Shown: positions 51,401 to 60,800 of the stretch, one piece after another
Layout of the letters: each line of letters starts with the position of its first letter
Position numbering within the stretch: the stretch's first letter is position 1
NCBI RefSeq assembly: GCF_014764305.1
Contig: NZ_CP061703.1
Location: 2,399,501 to 2,463,500, forward strand
Direction: 5' to 3'
Length of the DNA stretch: 64,000 bases
DNA from: Mesoflavibacter profundi
GTDB taxonomy: Bacteria; Bacteroidota; Bacteroidia; Flavobacteriales; Flavobacteriaceae
Notes under the pieces: generated by a model
The model's input: the letters and a program-made list of their open reading frames with translations, nothing else
Database searches by the model: none
Told to the model about the DNA's origin: nothing
Position numbers and translations under genes: made by a program

Positions 51401-52781
51401 ATTAGGCTTTCTACCAATGGCTATTTCATCATCAGCTGGTGCAGAAGTACAGCGTCCTTTGGCAACTGTAGTTATTGGTGGATTATTAACTTCAACTTTG
51501 CTTACCTTATTTGTTTTACCAATTTTATATCATTGGGTAGAAAACAAATCTTTTACGTTTAAGCCAAATAAAAAGTTAGTAACAGCAACAGCAGTTGTAT
51601 TATTACTATTTGGCTTTTCACCACAAAGTAATGCACAAGAGTTGAATGATACAATTCCCGAAATTTCATTACAGGAAGCTGTTAAACTCGCAAAAAGTAA
51701 TTATCCATTATTGAAGCAAAAGCAGTTGGAAATTACAAAACAAGAACAATTAAAAGCGACTGCCTATGATTTCGGAACGACTCAAATTTTTACAGGTGGA
51801 GAAGAAGTTAATAGTGGCAATGGTATTTATACAACCATAGGTATTGGTCAATCTAATATTGATGTGTTTGGTATTGGTTCAAAAAGGAAGTTACAAGAAC
51901 AACGCATTCAGTTAGCACAAAAAGCCTTTCAACTTTCCGAATTGGAACTGGAATTGGAAGTAAAAAAAGCGTGGTCTAAATGCTATCAAATGAAACGGAA
52001 CTATAACTTGTATAAAGAACTGGATTCCATTTATTCCAAATTTGAACAAGCAGTAGCTTTAAATTATGAAGTCGAAGCCATTTCTAAATTAGAATATTCA
52101 GCAGCAAAAAATCAAGCGTTTCAAATTCAGAATAAAAAAGCGCAAGCCTATAGTAATTATCTTATTGCCTTACAACAATTCAATTTGTGGTTGGTATCAG
52201 AAGAAGTTTTTACAGTTTCAGATGAGTTTGACGTAGTGATGGAGAATGATATGGAAACGTTCAGTATTGAAAATCATCCATTGTACAGTATGTCGCAGAA
52301 CATTGTAGATGAAGCAGAAGCCAAATATAAAGCTGCAAAGGCAGATAATTTACCGAAGTTCAATCTTCAAGGTGGCTTACAGCGTGTCAATGGCAATTCA
52401 GGATTTTACACCTATCAAGCAGGAATTTCAATTCCGTTTTTATCAGGTTCTAACAAAGCACAAGTTAGAAGTGCCAGAATTGATAAAGAAATAGCAGAAA
52501 CCAACGTAGCGTTCAAAAAACAGGAAGTACAATCAAGGTTTGTTCAGGCTAAAGAAAATTATTTCAAATGGAAAACGTCTTGGGAGTTTTACAAAGACCA
52601 AGTTTTACCATTAACAAAAGAGCAAAAAACAGGTGCATTACTGGCATATAGAGAAGGCGAAATTGATTATACTGCATTTACGCAGTTGATAAAAGAAGCA
52701 ATTCAATCGGAACTTGAAGCACAGACTGCATTAGTAAACTATTTAGAAAGCACATTTCAATTACAATATTTTAATCAATAA
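48447..52781 (+). CDS. czcA: CzcA-type heavy-metal RND pump fused to a TolC-type outer-membrane channel
   Basis: A 1444-residue fusion. Residues 1-~1035 form an inner-membrane RND transporter (two sets of six helices) with the transmembrane acidic triad of CzcA-type divalent-metal pumps in AIDFGIIVDGAVIIVE: Asp, Asp at +6 and Glu at +13, as in CzcA D402/D408/E415. Residues ~1044-1063 look like an internal signal peptide ending SNA-QE, and ~1065-1444 are a TolC-family domain (SLQEAVKLAKSNYPLLKQKQLE, coiled coils). Expected to export Zn/Co/Cd-type cations. Such fusions are known in Bacteroidota; whether signal peptidase cuts between the parts is open. The adaptor gene follows after 4 bp. Confidence 0.88.
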   Translation: MINKIIDFSINNKFIIGLLTLTIIGAGIWSMTKVPIDAVPDITNNQVQVITQAPNLGTEDIEQFVTYPVEVAMSNLPDVKEIRSISRFGLSVVTIVFDDDMGTYLPRQLVAEKLNEVKEQIPAGFGEPTMGPISTGLGEIYQYTLKVAPEYKDKYDIADLRSMQDWIVQRQMAMVEGVVEVNAIGGKIKQYEVAVDPNDLNAIGLTITDVFNALEANNQNTGGAYIEKNHQANFIRGEGLVRSLEDIKKITVKTVNNIPVTINDIATVQFGSAIRYGALTQDGEGEVVGGLVMMLKGANSNDVIANVKERMTQIEKSLPEGVIIEPLLDRSKLIGETTSTVTTNLIEGALIVIFVLIFLLGNWRGGLIVASTIPLSLLFAFILMNVFDVWVNLMSLGAIDFGIIVDGAVIIVESTVFLIASQVLKKKQLTSKERDKVASNASKKMMNAAFFGQLIILIVFLPILALQGIEGKMFKPMALTFIFAMIGAMVLCLTYVPMMSALVLRAPKNDKKSYGDRFVHWVEDKYQPILVRALRKGKWVIGIAVVLFGITVFMFSRMGGEFIPQLDEGDIAFHAILKPGSSLTETIETTTKIEQIVKAKFPEVEKIVSRIGVAEVPTDPMPMDFADIFVILKPKSEWTTVSSKDELIEEIKEAVEIIPGVNYEFTQPIEMRFNELLEGIREDIAVKLYGEDINILAQKAEEISKIIAGTEGIGDMRAEATKGLPQMTITYNRNKLAQYGLQINTLNQIVQSAFAGGVAGTIFEGEKRFDLVVRLSSHNRKDITDVQNLFINLPSGAQIPLREVADVSYKAGPMQISRDNTNRRTYVGINVRGRDVKSLVTEIKSKLDAQLELPSGYFIRYGGAFENLERASNRLQTVVPIALLLIFILIYFALKSLPQTLMIYIAIPMATIGGVVALWLRDMPFSISAGVGFIVLFGVAVLNGLVMISGLNELKEEGVTNLKDRIVEGTKRRIRPIMLTAFTDVLGFLPMAISSSAGAEVQRPLATVVIGGLLTSTLLTLFVLPILYHWVENKSFTFKPNKKLVTATAVVLLLFGFSPQSNAQELNDTIPEISLQEAVKLAKSNYPLLKQKQLEITKQEQLKATAYDFGTTQIFTGGEEVNSGNGIYTTIGIGQSNIDVFGIGSKRKLQEQRIQLAQKAFQLSELELELEVKKAWSKCYQMKRNYNLYKELDSIYSKFEQAVALNYEVEAISKLEYSAAKNQAFQIQNKKAQAYSNYLIALQQFNLWLVSEEVFTVSDEFDVVMENDMETFSIENHPLYSMSQNIVDEAEAKYKAAKADNLPKFNLQGGLQRVNGNSGFYTYQAGISIPFLSGSNKAQVRSARIDKEIAETNVAFKKQEVQSRFVQAKENYFKWKTSWEFYKDQVLPLTKEQKTGALLAYREGEIDYTAFTQLIKEAIQSELEAQTALVNYLESTFQLQYFNQ

Positions 52782-52785
52782 GACA

Positions 52786-53991
52786 ATGAAAAATAAAATA
52801 TATAAAATTCTTACCGTAATGGTGTTAACCATTTTTGTTTCAGCTTGCGGAAATAAAGAAAATCATAACGAGAATGATGGCCATTCCCACGATGAGGAAG
52901 AAAAAACAGAAGTTAATGAAGAACATAATGAAAGCGAAGAAGTAATGCTATCACAACAGCAATTCGATGCTTTAAAAATGAAAATAGATACGTTGGCATT
53001 ACGTAATATGAGCGGCTATGTAGAAGCAAACGGAACGTTAGAAGTACCACCACAAAACGAAGCAGCTATTACTACTGTTGTTGGTGCAAATGTCGTTTCA
53101 ATTGAAGTGATTGAAGGTGATAAGGTTAATAAAGGTCAAGTAGTGGCTTATCTATCGCACCCAAATATTATAAAATTACAAACGGATTATTTAAACGCTT
53201 ATAGCAATAGTAATTTTCTAAAAAAGAATTATGAACGTCAACAAAAGCTGTATGAAGCAGGCGTTGGCTCTGGTGCTAATTTTCAAAAGGCAGAAGCAGA
53301 ATATGATGCTTCAAAAGCAATAGTAAATGGTCTGCAAGCACAATTAAGAATATTGAACGTCAATACAACTTCTGTTCGTAATGGCACAATTTCACAGCGC
53401 ATAGCATTGCGAAGTCCAATAGAGGGTTTCGTACAAAAAGTTGAAGTAAAAACAGGACAATATGTAGAGCCACAAACAGAGTTGTTTGAGGTAGTAAATA
53501 CGCATCACGCTCACGCAGATTTTATGGTCTTTGAAAAAGATGTCCATAAAGTACAGAAGGGTCAAAGAGTAAACTTTACGGTACAATCTATACCAGATAC
53601 AGAACTTACCGCAGAAATCTATTCCGTGAGTAAAACGTTTGAAGACAGCCCGAAAGCAGTTCACGTTCACGCAGAAATAGAAAACAAAAAAGGTAATTTA
53701 ATTCCTGGGATGTATATTCAAGGTAAAATTCAAGTAAATAATACCCAAACTAAAGCATTACCGGAAAGTGCCATTTTTAAAGAAGGAGATAAACATTATA
53801 TATTTTCAGGAGAAAAAGAAAATGATGATTGGAGCTTTAAACCTGTTGAAGTGATTGTTGGAGAAAAAGATGGCAAATGGGTAGCAATTAAATTTACTGA
53901 AGAAATAGATGAAAACACAAAATTCGCTTATAACAATGCTTATTATCTTATGGCAGAAATGAAAAAAGGAGAAGCGGAAGACCACGATTAA
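52786..53991 (+). CDS. RND efflux periplasmic adaptor lipoprotein (CzcB/CusB-type)
   Basis: A 401-residue membrane-fusion protein with lipobox FVSACGN (Cys21), an unusual His/Glu/Asp-rich segment (ENHNENDGHSHDEEEKTEVNEEHNE) that probably binds metal, a biotinyl-lipoyl domain (VGANVVSIEVIEGDKVNKGQVVAYLSHPNI), a coiled-coil hairpin and beta-barrel domains. It couples the RND pump to the outer membrane channel. Encoded between the pump and the Fur-family regulator, with 4 and 2 bp gaps. Confidence 0.88.
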   Translation: MKNKIYKILTVMVLTIFVSACGNKENHNENDGHSHDEEEKTEVNEEHNESEEVMLSQQQFDALKMKIDTLALRNMSGYVEANGTLEVPPQNEAAITTVVGANVVSIEVIEGDKVNKGQVVAYLSHPNIIKLQTDYLNAYSNSNFLKKNYERQQKLYEAGVGSGANFQKAEAEYDASKAIVNGLQAQLRILNVNTTSVRNGTISQRIALRSPIEGFVQKVEVKTGQYVEPQTELFEVVNTHHAHADFMVFEKDVHKVQKGQRVNFTVQSIPDTELTAEIYSVSKTFEDSPKAVHVHAEIENKKGNLIPGMYIQGKIQVNNTQTKALPESAIFKEGDKHYIFSGEKENDDWSFKPVEVIVGEKDGKWVAIKFTEEIDENTKFAYNNAYYLMAEMKKGEAEDHD

Positions 53992-53993
53992 TT

Positions 53994-54407
53994 ATGGAAA
54001 CAATAGAACAAGTATTAGAGTCAAAAAATATTCGTGTTACAGCAATGCGTATGTTAATTTATAAGTTTCTTGCAGAAAAAGAGATAGCGGTAACATTAAG
54101 TGATATTGAAAATGCTTTTGAAAAAGCAGACAGGACAACCTTGTACAGAACCGTAAAGACTTTTGAAGAAAAAGGCATCGTGCACCAAATAGACGATGGC
54201 ACAGGGATAACAAAATATGCGTTATGCGAAGAGGGATGTAATTGTGATATTAAAAACGATTTGCATTTACATTTTCATTGTAATAATTGTAATGAAACAA
54301 CTTGTTTAACTGACCATAAAATTCCACAAATAAAAGTGCCTAACGGATTTGTTTCAGAAAATGTAAACTTGGTTGTAAAAGGTATATGTGATAAGTGTAG
54401 TGGATAA
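53994..54407 (+). CDS. Fur-family transcriptional regulator
   Basis: A 137-residue metalloregulator. Winged-helix part: DIENAFEKADRTTLYRTVKTFEEKGIVHQI; dimerisation and metal part: DLHLHFHCNNCNETTCLTD with the HxHxxC-type site and GICDKC, giving CxxC pairs. Fur-type proteins sense Fe, Zn, Mn, Ni or peroxide; here the neighbours suggest Zn/Cd or a related metal. It is the only regulator in the metal cluster and is a good candidate to bind the two shared 15-nt palindromes. Confidence 0.87.
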   Translation: METIEQVLESKNIRVTAMRMLIYKFLAEKEIAVTLSDIENAFEKADRTTLYRTVKTFEEKGIVHQIDDGTGITKYALCEEGCNCDIKNDLHLHFHCNNCNETTCLTDHKIPQIKVPNGFVSENVNLVVKGICDKCSG

Positions 54408-54411
54408 TAAA

Positions 54412-54426
54412 TGCACTTCCATTGCA
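54412..54426. promoter_or_regulatory. Candidate metal-regulator operator 2
   Basis: TGCACTTCCATTGCA, 12 of 15 identical to the site at 47889-47903, in the 61-bp gap between the Fur gene and merTP; a further half-site TTGCA lies at 54437-54441. Confidence 0.5.
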
Positions 54427-54468
54427 CTGTTTTTAATTGCATTTTTGTAATCAAAGAATTAAGTAATT

Positions 54469-55065
54469 ATGAAAAGTAAATTAGCGATAACAAGTTTGCT
54501 TACAGCAATTACAGCTTCATTATGTTGTATAACACCTGTTTTGGCTTTAATAGCAGGAACAAGCGGTGTAGCTTCAACTTTTTCTTGGATAGAACCATTT
54601 AGACCTTACTTAATTGGGCTAACAATAGTAGTTCTTCTCTTTGCTTGGTATCAAAAATTCAAGCCAGAAAAAGAAATAGACTGCGGCGAATGTGAAACGG
54701 ATGAAAAACCAAAATTTATGCATTCAAAAACCTTTTTAGGAGTGGTAACAGCATTTGCAATTGTGATGTTGGCTTTCCCATACTACTCAAGTATGTTATA
54801 TCCAAAAACCGAAAAACAAATCATAATAGTTAATAACTCAAATATCAAAACAACAGAGTATAAAATAAGTGGTATGACCTGTGCCAGTTGTGAAGCTCAC
54901 GTAAACCACGAAGTAAATAAACTTAACGGAATTGTAAACTCAAAAACATCATACGAAAATGGTAACTCAATCATTGAGTTTGACGAAACTAAAACCAATG
55001 AATTGGAGATTGAGAAAGCAATTAATGCTACAGGTTATAAAGTAACTGATAAAAAAGAAAATTGA
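54469..55065 (+). CDS. merTP: MerTP-type mercuric (heavy-metal) transport protein
   Basis: A 198-residue fusion of MerT and MerP. Helix 1 carries the Cys pair LCCITPVLAL, the loop after helix 2 has DCGECET (a second Cys pair), a third membrane helix is near 80-100, and the C-terminal HMA domain (~125-195) has GMTCASCEAH. It would bring Hg(II) or a similar thiophilic metal into the cytoplasm. No merA reductase or merR lies nearby in the window; the next genes are a GDCC protein and a metal ATPase, so the imported metal may be re-exported or the true ligand may not be mercury. Confidence 0.85.
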   Translation: MKSKLAITSLLTAITASLCCITPVLALIAGTSGVASTFSWIEPFRPYLIGLTIVVLLFAWYQKFKPEKEIDCGECETDEKPKFMHSKTFLGVVTAFAIVMLAFPYYSSMLYPKTEKQIIIVNNSNIKTTEYKISGMTCASCEAHVNHEVNKLNGIVNSKTSYENGNSIIEFDETKTNELEIEKAINATGYKVTDKKEN

Positions 55066-55271
55066 TGCAAACCATATTAAAATCGGAAATCACTTGCCCT
55101 AACTGCGGTCATAAAAAAGTGGAAGATATGCCAACTAACGCTTGTCAATTCTTTTACGAGTGTGAGCATTGTAAAACGGTTCTAAAACCAAACGAAGGTG
55201 ATTGTTGTGTGTATTGTTCTTATGGTACAGTTCCTTGTCCACCAATTCAACAAAACAAAAGTTGTTGCTAA
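55065..55271 (+). CDS. GDCC-type small zinc-ribbon protein
   Basis: A 68-residue Cys-rich protein (ITCPNCGHKKVEDMPTNACQFFYECEHCKTVLKPNEGDCCVYCSYGTVPCPPIQ) with two C-x2-C pairs and the GDCCVxC motif that names a Bacteroidota/Proteobacteria family usually found with merTP. Likely binds Hg or Zn in the cytoplasm as a metal chaperone or sink. Start is ATG 55065, overlapping merTP's TGA. Confidence 0.83.
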   Translation: MQTILKSEITCPNCGHKKVEDMPTNACQFFYECEHCKTVLKPNEGDCCVYCSYGTVPCPPIQQNKSCC

Positions 55272-55282
55272 AACAAAACTAA

Positions 55283-57232
55283 ATGAAAAAAAAGAAAGTC
55301 AATTTAAGAGATTTAAAACCAAATTCAGAAGTGCAACACACGCATAATGATGGTCATAATCACGGTAATGGAAGTGCATTCAAAACCTACGTGCCTGCAA
55401 TAATAAGTTTTACAATGCTTATCATTGGTATAGGTTTAGATTATTTTGATGTTTCATTCTTTAAGGATTGGATTCGTATTGCTTGGTATGGTATTGCATA
55501 TCTTCCTGTAGGGTTTCCTGTTGTAAAAGAGGGTTGGATTAGTATTAAAAAAGGTGATGTTTTTACAGAGTTCTTTTTAATGTCTATAGCAACCATTGGT
55601 GCATTTGTTATTGGTGAATATCCCGAAGGTGTTGCAGTAATGCTATTTTATGCAGTAGGCGAATTATTTCAAAGTGCTGCTGTAAATCGTGCAAAAGGAA
55701 ATATAAAAGCATTATTAGATGTTAGACCTAAAGAAGCCAATGTATTTCGTGAGGGAGATTATAAAAGTGTTTCGCCTGAAGTTGTCAATATTGGAGAGAA
55801 AATTCAAATTCGTGTAGGTGAAAAAATTCCATTGGATGGCATTTTATTATCCGAAAAAGCATCTTTAAATACAGCTGCGTTAACAGGAGAAAGCAAACCA
55901 GATTCCATTCAAAAAGAAGCAAAGGTTTACGCGGGTAGTATTAATTTGGAAAGCGTTATTGAAGTTGAGGTAACCAATAAGTTTGAAGACAGTTCTATTG
56001 CGAGAATATTAGACTTGGTTCAAAATGCAACAGCACGTAAATCTAAAACAGAATTATTCATCAGACAGTTTGCTCGTATCTACACACCAATTGTAGTGTT
56101 TTTAGCTATTGGTGTTACTTTTATACCTTACTTTTTTGTAGATGATTATGTGTTTAGAGATTGGTTATACAGAGCATTAATTTTCTTGGTAATATCTTGT
56201 CCTTGTGCGTTAGTGATTTCAATTCCATTAGGATATTTCGGTGGATTGGGAGCAGCTTCAAAAAATGGAATCTTATTTAAAGGTGCTTCATTTTTAGATG
56301 CAATGACCAAGATAAATACTTTGGTAATGGACAAAACAGGAACCGTAACTAAAGGTGTTTTTAAAATCAAAGAAGTAAAAGCAATTGATTGGAAAGAAAC
56401 CGAATTTATGCAATATTTAATGGCGATGGAAGAACAATCCACGCATCCAATTGCTAAAGCAATTTTAGAGTATAAATCAGAAGGAGAAGATTTTGAAGCT
56501 CAAGACGTTTCTGAAATTGCAGGTAAAGGATTAAAAGGAATTGTAAATGGTAAAACAGTTTTAGTAGGAAATAAAGCCTTAATGACTGCGAATAATATAA
56601 ATGTTCCAACGGAAACGGAATCTATTGTAGAATCGATAGTATTAGTTGCAATCGATAATCAATTTGCAGGTTATGTAGTCATAGCAGATGAATTAAAGGA
56701 AGATGCAAAAGAAACAATTACAGCATTACACAAAGTAGGCATTAAAAATATTATGATGCTTTCTGGTGATAAAGATTCCATTACTCAACAAGTCGCTAAA
56801 GAACTAAATATTGAAAATGCTAAAGGTGGTTTATTACCAGAAGATAAGTTAAACGAAGTTGAAATTTTAAAAAAGAATCCTGAAAATAAAGTAGCATTTA
56901 TAGGGGATGGTATAAACGATGCGCCTGTTTTAGCAGCAAGTAACGTTGGAATTGCAATGGGTGGTTTGGGTAGTGATGTAGCTATTGAAACAGCAGACGT
57001 TATCATTCAAACCGACCAGCCTTCAAAAGTAGTTAGAGCCATTAAAATAAGTCGTTCTACACGCAAAGTAGTTTGGCAGAATATCATTTTAGCGTTTGGA
57101 GTTAAAGTTATTGTCTTGATATTAGGAGCAGGTGGTTTAGCCACAATGTGGGAAGCTGTTTTTGCAGATGTAGGAGTAGCATTATTAGCAATTTTAAATG
57201 CAGTTCGATTGCAGAAAATGAAATGGGATTAA
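55283..57232 (+). CDS. Heavy-metal P1B-2-type ATPase (ZntA/CadA-like)
   Basis: A 649-residue ATP-driven exporter. The N-terminus lacks an HMA domain but has a His-rich start (VQHTHNDGHNHGNGS). Metal motif SCPCALVIS in helix 6, actuator ALTGESKP, phosphorylation site DKTGTVTKG, nucleotide part GDGINDAPVLA, and in the last helices FGVKVIVL with ...FADVGVALLAILNA, the Lys/Asp pair of Zn/Cd/Pb (P1B-2) pumps. It would expel divalent cations from the cytoplasm. Third gene of the merTP operon. Confidence 0.9.
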   Translation: MKKKKVNLRDLKPNSEVQHTHNDGHNHGNGSAFKTYVPAIISFTMLIIGIGLDYFDVSFFKDWIRIAWYGIAYLPVGFPVVKEGWISIKKGDVFTEFFLMSIATIGAFVIGEYPEGVAVMLFYAVGELFQSAAVNRAKGNIKALLDVRPKEANVFREGDYKSVSPEVVNIGEKIQIRVGEKIPLDGILLSEKASLNTAALTGESKPDSIQKEAKVYAGSINLESVIEVEVTNKFEDSSIARILDLVQNATARKSKTELFIRQFARIYTPIVVFLAIGVTFIPYFFVDDYVFRDWLYRALIFLVISCPCALVISIPLGYFGGLGAASKNGILFKGASFLDAMTKINTLVMDKTGTVTKGVFKIKEVKAIDWKETEFMQYLMAMEEQSTHPIAKAILEYKSEGEDFEAQDVSEIAGKGLKGIVNGKTVLVGNKALMTANNINVPTETESIVESIVLVAIDNQFAGYVVIADELKEDAKETITALHKVGIKNIMMLSGDKDSITQQVAKELNIENAKGGLLPEDKLNEVEILKKNPENKVAFIGDGINDAPVLAASNVGIAMGGLGSDVAIETADVIIQTDQPSKVVRAIKISRSTRKVVWQNIILAFGVKVIVLILGAGGLATMWEAVFADVGVALLAILNAVRLQKMKWD

Positions 57233-57303
57233 GCAGATTAATCAATTAAACTTCTGTTAAACAAAATCAATAGTTGTTAAAATTTCGTAACTTCGCAATC
57301 AAT

Positions 57304-57717
57304 ATGAAGCAGATTTTCCATAAAATAATGTCTTTAGCAATGACTTTTGTAGTGTTATTCTCTACAATGTCATTTACTGTGAATATGCATTATTGTGGAG
57401 ATACTTTAGTAGAATCTGCTATCTTTCAAAAAGCCAAAGGTTGCGGAATGGAAATGGAAAAGCCTTCAACCGAAGAATGTTCTATTACCAAGAAAAATTG
57501 TTGTGATGATAAACAATTAGCAATTGAAGGTCAAGACGAATTACAATTGCAAGTTGACAAAATCACGTTTGAGCAACAAGTATTCATCGCTTCATTTGTT
57601 TATACTTACATTAACCTTTTTGAAGGTTTAGACAGTAATGTATCTACCTACGAAGAATACAAACCACCACTCGTCATAAGGCAACTCTACAAGATTGACG
57701 AGACATACTTAATTTGA
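57304..57717 (+). CDS. HYC_CC_PP-family exported protein
   Basis: A 137-residue protein with signal peptide (IMSLAMTFVVLFSTMSFTV), then NMHYCGDTLVESA (HYC), a C-x-MEME...CSITKKNCCDDK cluster (CC) and a C-terminal EYKPPLVI (PP), all features that define this family of probable periplasmic metal-binding accessories in Bacteroidota. It precedes a CusA-type pump. The gene starts at ATG 57304, nine bases after a TAACTTCG -7-like element (57288-57295). Confidence 0.84.
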   Translation: MKQIFHKIMSLAMTFVVLFSTMSFTVNMHYCGDTLVESAIFQKAKGCGMEMEKPSTEECSITKKNCCDDKQLAIEGQDELQLQVDKITFEQQVFIASFVYTYINLFEGLDSNVSTYEEYKPPLVIRQLYKIDETYLI

Positions 57718-57718
57718 T

Positions 57719-57816
57719 TTTTAAACAATAGACTCTTTTATCCTATGACTGCAATGTCGTAAGGATAATTTACTGTATTCGGTGTTTTTACAACACTATT
57801 GTCTAATTGTTTAAAA
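57719..57816 (+). promoter_or_regulatory. Three-helix-junction leader before the cusA-type gene
   Basis: Outer stem TTTTAAACAAT-AGAC (57719-57733) / GTCT-A-ATTGTTTAAAA (57801-57816; one bulged A), enclosing a hairpin TTATCCT-ATGAC / GTCGT-A-AGGATAA (57738-57768, loop TGCAAT) and a small hairpin GTGTT/AACAC (57782-57796). It begins right after the HYC_CC_PP stop and reaches to the cusA-type start at 57825. Confidence 0.55.
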
Positions 57817-57824
57817 TCAATCAT

Positions 57825-60800
57825 ATGCTAAATAAAAGCATCAAATTTTTAATAGAAAACAAACTCGTTGCAGTTTTACTACTTGTCCTTTTTATTGGAT
57901 GGGGAACTGTTAATGCACCTTTTAATTGGGATACAGGATTTTTGCCAAGTAACCCTGTAGCAGTAGATGCTATTCCCGATATAGGTGAAAATCAACAAAT
58001 CGTATTTACCAAGTGGGATGGTCGTTCCCCACAAGATATAGAAGACCAAATAACCTATCCATTAACCACATCATTATTGGGTATTCCTGGAGTGAAAACC
58101 ATTCGTAGTTCCTCTATGTTTGGGTTTTCAAGCATCTATATCATTTTTGAAGAGGATATAGAATTTTACTGGAGCAGAAGTCGTATTCTCGAAAAACTTA
58201 ATTCCTTACCAAGTGGTTTATTACCCGAAGGTGTTAATCCAGCGTTAGGTCCAGATGCCACAGGATTAGGACAAATATTTTGGTACACACTTGAAGGTCG
58301 TGATGAGAACGGTAATGTAACAGGTGGTTGGGATTTACACGAATTACGTAGTATTCAAGATTACTATGTTAAATATGCCTTGTCCTCTGCAAGCGGTGTT
58401 TCTGAAGTTGCATCAATTGGTGGTTATGTTCAAGAGTACCAAGTGGATGTAAACCCAGAACTAATGCGTCAATATAACATTGGGTTACATCATATTGTTA
58501 AAGCTGTAAAAGAAAGTAATAAGGATATTGGCGCACAAACCTTGGAAATTAACCAAGCTGAATATTTAGTTCGTGGTTTGGGGTATGTAAAATCCATTGC
58601 AGATATTGAAAATGCTGTAGTTGATTCTGAAAATTTCACTTCAATAAAAATTAAAGACATTGGAAAAGTTTCATTAGGTCCAGCAACAAGACGAGGTTTA
58701 TTGGATAAAGAAGGTGCTGAAGTTGTTGGTGCTGTTGTGGTGGCTCGTTATGGAGCAAACCCAATGGAAGTCATTAATAACGTAAAGGAAAAAATTAATG
58801 AATTAAGTGCCGGATTACCTTCAAAAGTTTTGGCAGATGGAAGAACATCACAAGTTACCATAGTGCCTTTTTATGACAGAACAGAATTGATACAAGAAAC
58901 TTTAGGTACACTCAATGAAGCCTTGACTTTAGAAATCTTAATAACCATTTTGGTAATAATCATTATGGTATTTAACCTTCGAGCTTCAGTACTAATATCT
59001 GGATTATTACCAGTTGCAGTTTTAATGGTATTTATAGCAATGAAGCTCTTTAATGTTGATGCAAACATAGTAGCCTTGTCTGGTATTGCTATTGCTATTG
59101 GTACAATGGTAGATGTTGGTGTCATACTTTCAGAAAACATCATTCGGCATTTAGATGAAGATAATGGAACACAATCCATTAATACTGTAGTTTACAATGC
59201 AACAGCCGAAGTTTCTGGCGCAATTGTAACCGCAGTAATGACAACAATTATAAGTTTTATACCTGTTTTTACAATGATTGGCGCTGAAGGAAAATTATTC
59301 AGACCATTAGCATTCACAAAAACCTTTGCATTAACAGCTTCAATAATTGTAGCATTGTTTTTAATTCCACCTTTTGCAGCGTTTTTATTCAGAAAGAAAA
59401 GCATAAAAACACATTTTAAATATGCTTTAAATGGTGTTTTAATAGTATTAGGGATAATAGCAATAATCTATGGTTATTGGTTAGGATTAATATTGATAGC
59501 TTTTAGTATCACAGCATTGTTAAGTACTCAAAATAAAATAACAGAAAAACAATCCAACTTAATTAATATCATAATATGTACAACTGCAATAGTATTTCTG
59601 TTAGCGGAATATTGGAGACCTTTAGGAGTTGATAAAAGTATCTTCTGGAACCTCATCTTTGTTGGTGTCATTTGCTTTGGCTTATTGGGTGTTTTCTCAT
59701 TGTTTATCAGGTATTATACTCGAATTTTAAGATGGTGTTTAGATAATAAATTACTATTTCTTTCAATTCCAACTGCAATTGTCATTGCTGGTTTTTTCAT
59801 TATGAAAAACACAGGCAAAGAATTTATGCCATCGTTAAATGAAGGTTCTTTTTTATTGATGCCTACTTCTATGCCACATTCTGGTGTAGAAGAAAATAAG
59901 CGTGTTTTACAGCAGTTAGATATGGCAGTTGCCAGTATTCCTGAAATCGAAACTGTAGTTGGAAAAGCAGGTCGTACAGAATCTGCATTAGACCCAGCAC
60001 CACTATCAATGTATGAAAATGTTATTCAGTATAAGTCAGAATATATGCTGAATGAAAACCGAGAACGTCAACGCTACAAAGTGAATAATGATGGCTTGTT
60101 TGAATTAAAAGATGGTCGATTTATCGCAAATCCAAATAATACAGAAAATGTCACCTTGAGCACAGTCGAAAGGTCTCAACTCATTCCAGACAATAATGGC
60201 GAGTTCTATCGAAATTGGAGACCTGAAATACAATCACCAGATGATATTTGGAACGAAATTGTAAAAGTGACCAAATTACCAGGCGTAACGTCTGCACCAA
60301 AGCTACAACCTATTGAAACCCGATTGGTAATGTTGCAAACAGGAATGCGAGCACCAATGGGTATTAAAATAAAAGGGCAAGATTTAAAGCAGATTGAAGC
60401 GTTTGGAATGCGATTAGAAGATATTTTAAAACAAGCTGAAGGTGTAAAAGATGAAGCTGTTTTTGCAGACCGTATTGTAGGTAAACCCTATTTGTTAATT
60501 GATATTGATAGAGAGAAAATTGCTCGTTATGGCGTAACCATTGAGGAAGTTCAAAATGTTTTGAAAGTGGCTGTTGGTGGTATGGTATTAACACAGACAG
60601 TAGAAGGTCGTGAGCGTTATGGTGTTAGAGTTCGTTACCCAAGAGAATTAAGAGCAAATCCAACCGATTTAAAACAAATCTATGTGCCTGTTGAAAAAGG
60701 AAGCCCTATTCCTTTAAGTGAATTAGCGACTATAAAATATGAACAAGGTCCACAAGTAATTAAAAGTGAAGACACTTTTTTAGTTGGCTATGTGTTATTT

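Noticed and set aside
54469-57232. Complete mercury resistance operon
   Set aside because: No merA, merB or merR can be seen; only merTP and the GDCC gene.
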